Source: a bacterium (GTDB lineage: Bacteria > JAMCPX01). From it: a DNA stretch of 5,737 bases. Below are positions 1 to 5,534 of this stretch, piece after piece. Each line of letters begins with the position of its first letter. The stretch's first letter is position 1. Where the stretch lies: contig JAJYYW010000110.1 of the NCBI GenBank assembly GCA_021800575.1, positions 1 through 5,737 of the forward strand, in the 5' to 3' direction. A model generated the notes under the pieces. The model had not been told where the DNA came from, did no database searches, and was given only the letters and a program-made list of their open reading frames with translations. A program made the translations under genes and the position numbers.

Positions 1-83
1 TCGATGACCCGGTTGATTCTCTCTTTCGACACATCGTCGAGAGCAACGATGATGCGCCGTATGGATGATGCGTCAGTCTTCAT
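1..83 (-). CDS. Start of an unidentified downstream gene (partial, cut by window edge)
   Basis: An ATG (complement of 81-83) opens a frame that stays open to the window edge, giving 27 complete codons: MKTDASSIRRIIVALDDV, then SKERINRVI. The ATG lies inside the last codons of the upstream PATAN gene, so the two genes overlap by 11 nt in different frames. An AAGG stretch 9 nt upstream could serve as ribosome binding site. The visible part reads as a beta strand (RRIIVAL), an acidic pair (DD) and an amphipathic helix (SKERINRVI). This fits the beta1/acidic-pair/alpha1 start of a response-regulator receiver domain. The string IIVALD also resembles the N-terminus of orotidine-5'-phosphate decarboxylase (PyrF). 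With so little sequence the product cannot be decided. The signalling context mildly favours a receiver-like protein. That a gene starts here is fairly likely; its identity is unknown. Confidence 0.6.
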   Translation of the reverse strand, partial: MKTDASSIRRIIVALDDVSKERINRVI

Positions 84-1386
84 TCTGCAGCGCCTTCACT
101 TCCCGGTTCAGTGTATCGAAGGCATCCGGAGCGAGCAGGTTTCGTGCAATAAATATCTCGTAGTTCAGCAACTCGTTCATCCCTTCAAGTATTATCTGTG
201 AGATCAACAACCCCGACAGGCCGACGACTCTGTTTAACGAATCCGATTCCGTCAATTTCATTGCCTCAATATTCATGAGGATTTTTGTTTCGTCAAGCTC
301 TCCGTTTGCACTGATACCGACGTTTTCGTACAATTTTTTCAGCCTGTCCGAGAGTTCGGACACGAAGTTATCGAGCAGCTCGTTATGATCGAATTTCGGG
401 TTTGTGGTTTTGATCACCCCGAACAATTTCTGGAAGATCGTGTTGTATTTCTTTATGATGTTCAGCATTTGCACAGTTGACTCATCGAGGGTTTTGTCCT
501 GCTTCCTGGTTCCTGCTATCTCGACAATTCCGGCATTCAGCAGTGCGTACAGTATCTTATAGGTGTTGAACCGTCCGAGCTGTCCCAGCCGTATGATCTC
601 GGATATCGGCATGTCTCCCGTGACGAGCTTGACCATGTCCTGCATGTGCTGGGTCAGCTCGATCTTCGGCATGGTCGACGAAAGCCTGACGTTTGTTTCA
701 TCGGAGGGGATCTTCTGCGTGATCAATTTCCATTCATCGAGACGCCGGTAGCCCTCCATGAGCATGTTTTGCGTGTTCAGGGAAAACCGCACCAGGTCTT
801 CTTCGGGTATCGCTCCCTCGAGAAAGAAAAACTCTCCGGTATTCATGGCGAACATGCTATAGATGATTTCTTCTATCTGATACTTGACCCCCCACCACAA
901 ATTCTTGGGAGATATGAGTTCGTTTTTCAGGAGCACGGAGCCGAATCGCGTGTCCGCGGACATTTTCTTTTCCGCAGTTTCCCATTGTTCCTTGGTGAGC
1001 TTACCCGTTTTGTAGAGAAGATACCCCAGCCTGTCCTCGGGTTGATTGGACGATGCAAACACGATCTCACCCTTCATAAAATATACGCTCTTCACCCGCG
1101 CATCCGATTTAATGATCAGCATCCCGGTCTTCTGCAGGATGTTGATCATGGAAAAACTGTCGGCGATACTGAAATTGGCAATACTGCCCATAAAGACAGG
1201 TCTGGCAGGAGCGTCGGTACCGCTGCTCCCGTTTTTTTTCAGGATGATGAAGGTATTGCCGAAACTCGTTATGTCTAACTTCGTGTTTTCCTGGATATCG
1301 AATTCGGTCTTCTTGTTCAGGAAGCTCCCGAAATCCGTATCATTGACGATTTTGACAAAATGTTCCAGATCCAACTTGTTTGCCAT
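73..1386 (-). CDS. PATAN (DUF4388) domain signalling protein, long paralogue, with winged-helix-like and C-terminal helical domains
   Basis: 437 aa with no signal peptide or membrane segment, so predicted cytoplasmic. Residues 1-60 form a small charged N-terminal region ending in a Gly/Ser linker. Residues 66-200 match the PATAN/DUF4388 fold: strands around GMLIIKSD and KSVYFMKGEIVFASS, an alpha-helical insert, then helix QIEEIIYSMF and strand GEFFFLEG. The insert is two tandem 24-residue repeats, R119-M142 (RLGYLLYKTGKLT...) and R147-Q170 (RFGSVLLKNELIS...). Residues about 245-292 (MVKLVTGDMPISEIIRLGQL, then RFNTYKILYALLNAGIVEI) look like a winged-helix module. Residues 305-430 are a helical domain shared with the upstream paralogue. 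PATAN occurs in PatA-type response regulators and many deltaproteobacterial proteins; here no receiver is fused. The ATG start is 3 nt past the upstream TAG stop, with AGGG about 6 nt before it, implying translational coupling. Exact function unknown; adaptor or signal output is inferred. Confidence 0.9.
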   Translation of the reverse strand: MANKLDLEHFVKIVNDTDFGSFLNKKTEFDIQENTKLDITSFGNTFIILKKNGSSGTDAPARPVFMGSIANFSIADSFSMINILQKTGMLIIKSDARVKSVYFMKGEIVFASSNQPEDRLGYLLYKTGKLTKEQWETAEKKMSADTRFGSVLLKNELISPKNLWWGVKYQIEEIIYSMFAMNTGEFFFLEGAIPEEDLVRFSLNTQNMLMEGYRRLDEWKLITQKIPSDETNVRLSSTMPKIELTQHMQDMVKLVTGDMPISEIIRLGQLGRFNTYKILYALLNAGIVEIAGTRKQDKTLDESTVQMLNIIKKYNTIFQKLFGVIKTTNPKFDHNELLDNFVSELSDRLKKLYENVGISANGELDETKILMNIEAMKLTESDSLNRVVGLSGLLISQIILEGMNELLNYEIFIARNLLAPDAFDTLNREVKALQNED

Positions 1387-1389
1387 GCC

Positions 1390-2550
1390 CTACCCTAACG
1401 CTTCGATTATTTTTTCCAGCTCCTCGGTCTGCTCTTTCCGGAGATAATTTTTCATCTCAAACAGCTCGAACTGGATAAGTTCCCTGATAAAGCCTGCCGT
1501 TTCGTCATACGGCGAGAGTAACGATGAGTTCCGGTAAATATCCATGAGGGACGCCATGTCGAAACAACCCTGCTTGTTGATGGTGCATTCTTTGAACATG
1601 CTGCCCGATGACCTGACGTAATCCTGAACGACCGCCGTAAAATCGACATCCGGGGCTTTTGCACGCATAATCACGGCGATGCTTGTCATGATGGTATTCG
1701 TCAACTGTACGAGCTCTTCAATCCTTGCATCCTCTGTTTTTTCCTCGACTGTCGCGGGCTGCTTGATGAGACTCAGGATACCCGCATAGACCAGCGGCTT
1801 GAGTGCCGTTTCGGTGGACGATTCATCCGCATTGATTTCTGTCGCCACCATGGCGACCGTCCGGTCATTCTCCCGGGAGAGGTATTTCAGGATCGAATCC
1901 TCAAACTCATTGAACGTCACAGCGTTCGTCAGCTCATGAAGGTGGACCAGATCATCGTCCATGATTGTTATCTGCAGTGATTCCACCTGCTCCCGTAAAT
2001 ATTCAAACAGGCTGTCCAGCATCGTGCTGTTCGGTTTCACCATATTGGTCTCGTCGATATCGGTCTGAATGACATGAAACCACGCGCTGGGCTGCCCTTC
2101 TTGGGGCCGTCGTGCGTAGCTCCCCCATATTTCGAATATCTGCCGCTTGACCCCCAGCCAGAGTTCCCGTGACGTTATGTATTTATTTTCTACGAGGACC
2201 TTTCCCAGTCTCCTGTTCGGCGTTATCTCTTTCGATGCCCTGTTCAATGCATTGATCGTCAGCTTTCCCATTCTGCACAGCGTTTCACCGAGCCGTTCGT
2301 CATTGACGCTGGACCGTGCAAAAACAACCTCGGCATTTTTCACATACACGACCTTCTGGATATCGGCAAGGTCCAGCAGGATGATGCCGGTGAAATTGCC
2401 CAGGAGAAGCCTTTGCATACTCTTTACCAGGGTGATTGGTTCGAGAATGGCAGAAAGGAGAAGACGTGCAGAGCCGGTATCGCCGATATATGCCTTTAAT
2501 TTTTGCCTGTTCAATTCGACCAGTACCGCGTTGTGTGGTGTGTATTCCAT
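1390..2550 (-). CDS. PATAN (DUF4388) domain signalling protein, short paralogue
   Basis: 386 aa, predicted soluble and cytoplasmic. It is a diverged paralogue of the next gene downstream, with the same domain order. PATAN/DUF4388 covers residues about 35-165: strands GNFTGIILLDLAD and KVVYVKNAEVVFARSS, then a helical insert of two 24-residue repeats, R86-I109 (RLGETLCRMGKLT...) and R114-Q137 (RLGKVLVENKYIT...), then helix QIFEIWGSY and strand AWFHVIQTDI. A winged-helix-like segment follows at about 214-263 (DSILKYLSRENDRTVAMVAT to YAGILSLIK). The C-terminal helical domain (about 275-384) ends in a Glu/Lys-rich amphipathic helix. It lacks the 30-40 extra N-terminal residues of its partner. The ATG start follows the lipoprotein stop by 16 nt. 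The start is supported by AGGT 6 nt upstream, with a second purine stretch (AGGA) just before it. PATAN family assignment is confident; what the protein binds is not visible. Confidence 0.88.
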   Translation of the reverse strand: MEYTPHNAVLVELNRQKLKAYIGDTGSARLLLSAILEPITLVKSMQRLLLGNFTGIILLDLADIQKVVYVKNAEVVFARSSVNDERLGETLCRMGKLTINALNRASKEITPNRRLGKVLVENKYITSRELWLGVKRQIFEIWGSYARRPQEGQPSAWFHVIQTDIDETNMVKPNSTMLDSLFEYLREQVESLQITIMDDDLVHLHELTNAVTFNEFEDSILKYLSRENDRTVAMVATEINADESSTETALKPLVYAGILSLIKQPATVEEKTEDARIEELVQLTNTIMTSIAVIMRAKAPDVDFTAVVQDYVRSSGSMFKECTINKQGCFDMASLMDIYRNSSLLSPYDETAGFIRELIQFELFEMKNYLRKEQTEELEKIIEALG

Positions 2551-2556
2551 ATGTTT

Positions 2557-2565
2557 ACCTGTCCT
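2557..2565 (-). promoter_or_regulatory. Ribosome binding site of the short PATAN gene
   Basis: The minus strand reads AGGACAGGT ending 6 nt before the ATG at 2550. Both AGGA and AGGT match the Shine-Dalgarno core, with AGGT at the better spacing. The site lies in the 16-nt gap and the last base of the lipoprotein stop codon is 1 nt from it, so this gene can initiate independently of the upstream cistron. Confidence 0.55.
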
Positions 2566-2566
2566 G

Positions 2567-2971
2567 TTATTGAGCCGTTACGTTGATCAGCCATGTTTTT
2601 TCTGCCTGCAATCCGGACGGATCACTCACCGTTACTGTGAGCACCTGCCGGGTTCCCTGTGTTATATTCACCGTAAAATTGTAGTAGGTACCGTTTGAAA
2701 CATCGGTACCGTTTAATTGCCATGCGTACACAAGAAGATCATTATCAGGATCCTGGGCTTTAATCCAGAAGTTTAATGCCTCACCGTTATATGCGGTGAT
2801 ACTTGCACTCTGAGGATAGTACTGGGTGATGACCGGAGGGCTGTTGGCGGCAGTTTTCCCGTGGATGTTGTCCGGTACACCGCAGCCGCTGGCCAGAATA
2901 CTACCGGTCAGGAGCAGCAGTCCTGCGAACCGTAGCATCAGCCTCAACTGTTGTCCTTTCCCGCTGTTCAT
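2567..2971 (-). CDS. Small lipoprotein with a single PKD/Ig-like domain
   Basis: 134 aa from the chosen ATG. The N-terminus is a lipoprotein signal: basic residues K5, R10 and R14, a hydrophobic core (FAGLLLLTGSILA) and a lipobox-like LASGC, so Cys30 would be lipidated. Residue +2 is Gly rather than Asp, which fits sorting to the outer membrane if the organism uses an E. coli-like Lol rule. Residues about 45-133 are one beta-sandwich of PKD/cadherin-like type: PPVITQYYP at the start, the hallmark AQDPDNDLLVYAWQLNG, then QVLTVTVSDPSG and a closing WLINVTAQ. Such domains mediate extracytoplasmic binding rather than catalysis. An upstream TTG at 2983 is in frame but has no ribosome binding site and would overlap the regulator gene. 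The ATG leaves a 1-nt gap after the regulator's TGA and follows GAAGAG. Role in the operon is unknown; a surface-exposed partner or sensor part is inferred. Confidence 0.82.
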   Translation of the reverse strand: MNSGKGQQLRLMLRFAGLLLLTGSILASGCGVPDNIHGKTAANSPPVITQYYPQSASITAYNGEALNFWIKAQDPDNDLLVYAWQLNGTDVSNGTYYNFTVNITQGTRQVLTVTVSDPSGLQAEKTWLINVTAQ

Positions 2972-2972
2972 A

Positions 2973-4619
2973 TCACTCTTCAAGATATTTGTAGATGGTC
3001 CTGTGGCTTACCCGGAGCATATCGGCAGCTTTGATCTTATCGCCCCCGGTCATCTCCAGGGCCATTCTTACATACCGCCGCATGAAATCTTCCTTTGCTT
3101 TTCCGAGAGGTGTCAACCCGGTCTCCGCCGGCTCCCGGTCAAGGAAATCGGCTTCCAGCATGTCGGAATCCGCGGCAATGACCGCTTTCTGAAGAGCGTC
3201 TTTGAGCTGTGCAACATTGCCCTTCCATGGCGCCATATGCAGCGCCCCGGCTGTCTTTGCCGTGATTCCCTGTATGTTCTTCCCATAGGTCCGGGTAAAT
3301 TCATCGAGGAAGCGGGACGCAAGCGGATCGATGTCTTCGGTCCGTTCTCTCAGGGGCGGTACGCGAATGATAATCTCCCCCAGTCTCGCGCGGAGGCGTT
3401 CATCGAACCGTATCGTTTCCGAATCCGGATGTTGTTCCATACAAAATATCCACCGTGAAGAAGAAAATTTATCGATGAGCGCTGTTATGGCTGCGTATGC
3501 GTCGCGCGGCAGGTGGTCCAGACCGTCGACGACAATGGTCGCCGGTTTCCTGCGTCCTGTACTGTTGAAGTCCATTGTTGCCAACAGCGAAAATTCGTCG
3601 GAAAGGACGTCCGCTGTCTTATGCTTCAATCGGAGCATGTGCAGGGGGGCCCCGGGAGACGCTGTCTCATGGAGCGCTCGTGCAAGAGATTTCTTGCCGG
3701 TCCCCTCTTCGCCATACAGCACGATGGGACTGGTGGTCAGTGCCAGCTTGTTACACTGTTCGAACAGGGATATCATGTCCGGATTCAGGGATACAAGACC
3801 ATGCCATTCGGCAGGCTGGCGGCCCGTGACAGCACGCTTCATGTTCGCCGGTACGCCTTGCCTCAAGCGGTTGTTCTCGATGAGGAGGGAGAATATCCAG
3901 GCATAGAATCCGGCACTGCCGAGAGTGCCCTCTGAGAAAGCGTAGCCAGGGCCCGAGTTCCATAAATACAGGACACCATAAAGGGTATCGCCCCTCAGGA
4001 TCGGCACCGCAATTGTTGCCATAATTTTCAGGGCAACGATACTTTTTGACGGGGTAAACCGCTGGTCCGTCAGAACGTTATTTGATAGGAGCGGTTTCTT
4101 ATCCAATAAAACAGTTTTAATAATCGTTTCGCTGAAGCCGCTTAAAAACTCCATGCCATCCTTCTCGGCCCCGACCAGAAGCGAAGGTTCGCCATCCTCA
4201 AGCAAAAGTACGATGCCTTTTTCAGCGTGTGTTTCCGAGATAAGCTTACCGAGAACGATTTTAGAAATACTTTTTAAATCACTGATATTCAATAATAAAT
4301 TGAGTTCTTCGAAAGGTTTATCTTCTTCTTTTTTTGATTCGTACCCATCGATGTCGAGAAATACCGTTATGCCATCCCGCGTCTCGATGAGGTCTCCGAA
4401 TGCAAGTTTTGTGTGTTTGACCGATCTGCCATTGATCGTTGCTCCTTTCCCCTTGATTGTTTCAAGCTGACAGGAGCCGTCCTGCTTTTTTTCGATATAA
4501 CAAACGGAATCATTGGTGTCCGGAAGCGCAATATCCGCATCGGCGGATGCGCTCAGTGTGGTCAACCTCTTTTCCAGCGGTAGCGTTCGTGCACTCTGTT
4601 TATACAACAACAGCGCCAT
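2973..4619 (-). CDS. Degenerate-FHA / GAF / NtrC-like AAA+ / Fis-type HTH protein lacking the sigma54-contact loop
   Basis: 548 aa, cytoplasmic. Residues about 10-90 are FHA-like: the C-terminal signature INGRSV...LAFGDLIETRDGITVFL is present, but the phosphothreonine-binding Arg and Ser are not recognisable. Residues about 103-252 are a GAF domain (IMATIAVPILRGDTLYGVLY). Residues about 275-500 are an AAA+ domain of NtrC type: Walker A GEEGTGKKS (303-311), degenerate Walker B TIVVDGLDHLP (361-371), and arginine-rich FDERLRARL plus PPLRERTEDI (405-430). No GAFTGA loop lies between the Walker motifs, and the usual sensor II GNVREL is GNVAQL (467-472). Residues 518-548 are a Fis-type HTH (GGDKIKAADMLRVSHRTIYK). 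The start is the ATG at 4619: it overlaps the upstream TGA as TGATG and has GGAGA 8 nt upstream. A longer reading from 4721 would run 102 nt into the upstream gene. DNA binding is plausible; sigma54 activation is not expected. Confidence 0.9.
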   Translation of the reverse strand: MALLLYKQSARTLPLEKRLTTLSASADADIALPDTNDSVCYIEKKQDGSCQLETIKGKGATINGRSVKHTKLAFGDLIETRDGITVFLDIDGYESKKEEDKPFEELNLLLNISDLKSISKIVLGKLISETHAEKGIVLLLEDGEPSLLVGAEKDGMEFLSGFSETIIKTVLLDKKPLLSNNVLTDQRFTPSKSIVALKIMATIAVPILRGDTLYGVLYLWNSGPGYAFSEGTLGSAGFYAWIFSLLIENNRLRQGVPANMKRAVTGRQPAEWHGLVSLNPDMISLFEQCNKLALTTSPIVLYGEEGTGKKSLARALHETASPGAPLHMLRLKHKTADVLSDEFSLLATMDFNSTGRRKPATIVVDGLDHLPRDAYAAITALIDKFSSSRWIFCMEQHPDSETIRFDERLRARLGEIIIRVPPLRERTEDIDPLASRFLDEFTRTYGKNIQGITAKTAGALHMAPWKGNVAQLKDALQKAVIAADSDMLEADFLDREPAETGLTPLGKAKEDFMRRYVRMALEMTGGDKIKAADMLRVSHRTIYKYLEE

Positions 4620-5299
4620 CAGGGCATTCTCCAGACAAAGGCATCCACGATGCCGTACGACGCTGTCCCGGCAAAGAGCCAGAAGGCCGTCAGTTGAACG
4701 GCCTGCATATTGTTTGCCCATACAGGATTGTTATAACTGCCGTCATGGTTCTCGTGTGCCTTCCTGATATAGTACGTTGATATATTTACCGCAAGCTCCG
4801 CCGCTTCTGCAATGAGCAGGATGGTACCCTTGGTATCGTCCCCTTTTGAATACTGGCCGACGCCAAACGGTACCAGTCTCAGCCAGTAGTTGTGATCCTG
4901 CGGACCCCGGACCAGCCGCAGGGGGACGATTGCGTGTTTTTTCACATCACTGTAGGCTGATACGACTGCGGGCGGAACGATGACCGGATTCATCTGGAAG
5001 CCGGGTGCTGTCTGGTACAGTGCCTCCAGTTCTTTCTTCATTGCTTCGTTCATGCCCTTTGCATAATAATCAAGTGCCAGATACAGGTGAACGTCCGCGT
5101 TTGAAGCCGATGTTCCCGATATGTTCTGTACCTGAAGGAGAGCCTTTATGGAATTGTCGTAGTCGCCGTATTCATAGTACCGTATGCCCCGCTCAAGGTA
5201 GGTATTGTGTGTCTCTGCCCGGGCTAATGCAGGGAACAATAATAACAACAACATGCATGAACATACCAGTATGTGCCTGTCTAAACAGTTTGTTTTCAT
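4619..5299 (-). CDS. Exported TPR-like protein with two C-terminal hydrophobic segments
   Basis: 226 aa from the ATG at 5299. The N-terminus is a Sec signal peptide with hydrophobic core LVCSCMLLLLLFPALA and probable cleavage ARA|ET (28|29). Residues about 32-95 hold two TPR-like helical pairs: YLERGIRYYEYGDYDNSIKA, then DVHLYLALDYYAKGMNEA. Residues 143-158 carry VPFGVGQYSKGDDTKG, resembling the P-x-G-x-GQ...G motif that precedes paired transmembrane helices in DUF5683-like small envelope proteins. Two hydrophobic segments follow, about 159-177 and 197-218. It is the first gene of the operon and overlaps the regulator gene by 1 nt. A GTG at 5320 is an in-frame alternative start that would add 7 basic-rich residues; neither start has a strong ribosome binding site, and the ATG gives the more normal signal peptide. 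Not recognised as a named family. An envelope scaffold or sensor role is inferred. Confidence 0.8.
   Translation of the reverse strand: MKTNCLDRHILVCSCMLLLLLFPALARAETHNTYLERGIRYYEYGDYDNSIKALLQVQNISGTSASNADVHLYLALDYYAKGMNEAMKKELEALYQTAPGFQMNPVIVPPAVVSAYSDVKKHAIVPLRLVRGPQDHNYWLRLVPFGVGQYSKGDDTKGTILLIAEAAELAVNISTYYIRKAHENHDGSYNNPVWANNMQAVQLTAFWLFAGTASYGIVDAFVWRMP
4628..4632 (-). promoter_or_regulatory. Ribosome binding site deciding the AAA+ regulator start
   Basis: The minus strand reads GGAGA, 8 nt before the ATG at 4619, inside the last codons of the upstream TPR gene. Together with the TGATG stop/start overlap it argues that the regulator starts at 4619 rather than at the longer in-frame ATG at 4721. 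It also indicates translational coupling of the two genes. Confidence 0.7.
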
Positions 5300-5391
5300 C
5301 GGTCTGCGTTTCCGCTGCACAGCTCTCTATGCAGCCGGCAAATCCCGATCGTTACCGTCCGCATTCCATGGACTCTTACAGCGTACCTACA

Positions 5392-5420
5392 AATTTAAAC
5401 TGTTTCGACGTAAAGAGCAA
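5392..5420 (-). promoter_or_regulatory. Candidate sigma70-type promoter of the operon
   Basis: On the minus strand TTGCTC (5415-5420) and TAAATT (5392-5397) are separated by exactly 17 nt. The -35 keeps the TTG and the -10 matches 4 of 6 positions, including the first TA and the last T. Transcription would begin near 5385 and leave a leader of about 85 nt before the ATG at 5299. It lies in the only sizeable gap upstream of the operon, just after the lemA terminator, where a promoter is expected. The match is weak and the sigma factor preferences of the host are unknown. Confidence 0.35.
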
Positions 5421-5474
5421 GCAGAACAGGACCACTGCAGCTTGGTACGTTCTTGAGGAGTGCTACCATGTATG

Positions 5475-5513
5475 ACAAACAAATTTCAGCCCGCTGTCAA
5501 TGACGGCGGGCTG
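5475..5513 (-). terminator. Rho-independent terminator of the lemA-family gene
   Basis: A perfect 8-bp GC-rich stem, CAGCCCGC on one side and GCGGGCTG on the other (5487-5494 and 5506-5513), closes an 11-nt loop. In the minus-strand direction it begins 21 nt after the lemA stop codon and is followed by the U-rich tail AAATTTGTTTGT (5475-5486). The tail is imperfect rather than a clean U tract. Placement right after a stop codon and before a promoter-bearing gap supports the call and separates lemA from the operon. Confidence 0.75.
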
Positions 5514-5534
5514 ATCATTCATACCGGAGCTCTG

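Larger units (their letters stand above)
5300..5534. other. Intergenic region between lemA and the operon
   Basis: About 235 bp without a convincing gene on either strand. It contains the terminator hairpin next to lemA, the weak promoter candidate and an unassigned leader (about 5300-5385). A short plus-strand frame over this region runs antisense into the signal-peptide gene and shows no protein-like features. I see no tRNA, riboswitch fold or long repeat here; AAATTT occurs twice (5391-5396 and 5481-5486), but this is too short to mean much. Confidence 0.6.

Noticed and set aside
646..1278. A 210-codon open frame on the plus strand antisense to the long PATAN gene
   Set aside because: Its translation is rich in His/Arg/Phe/Pro with no domain pattern, no plausible ribosome binding site was seen, and it lies wholly inside a gene with clear domain evidence; it is a complementary-strand shadow.
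2826..3458. A 210-codon plus-strand open frame antisense to the lipoprotein and the HTH/AAA+ end
   Set aside because: It crosses two well-supported minus-strand genes and has no recognisable protein features.
4255..4345. AT-rich patch within the regulator gene, a possible internal promoter or transferred segment
   Set aside because: It codes for the Leu/Ile/Lys/Glu-rich linker between the FHA-like and GAF domains with the frame intact. The composition is explained by amino-acid use, and no spaced promoter elements were found.
5417..5434. Possible sigma54 (-24/-12) promoter on the minus strand, TGGTCC...TTGC
   Set aside because: The GG-to-GC spacing is 9 or 13 nt instead of the required 10, and the TGGCAC element is only half matched. 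It was tempting only because an NtrC-like protein is encoded nearby.
5300..5475. Short plus-strand frames in the lemA-operon gap as a possible small gene
   Set aside because: The frames run antisense into the signal-peptide gene, encode low-complexity runs such as poly-Asn, and have no supported start.
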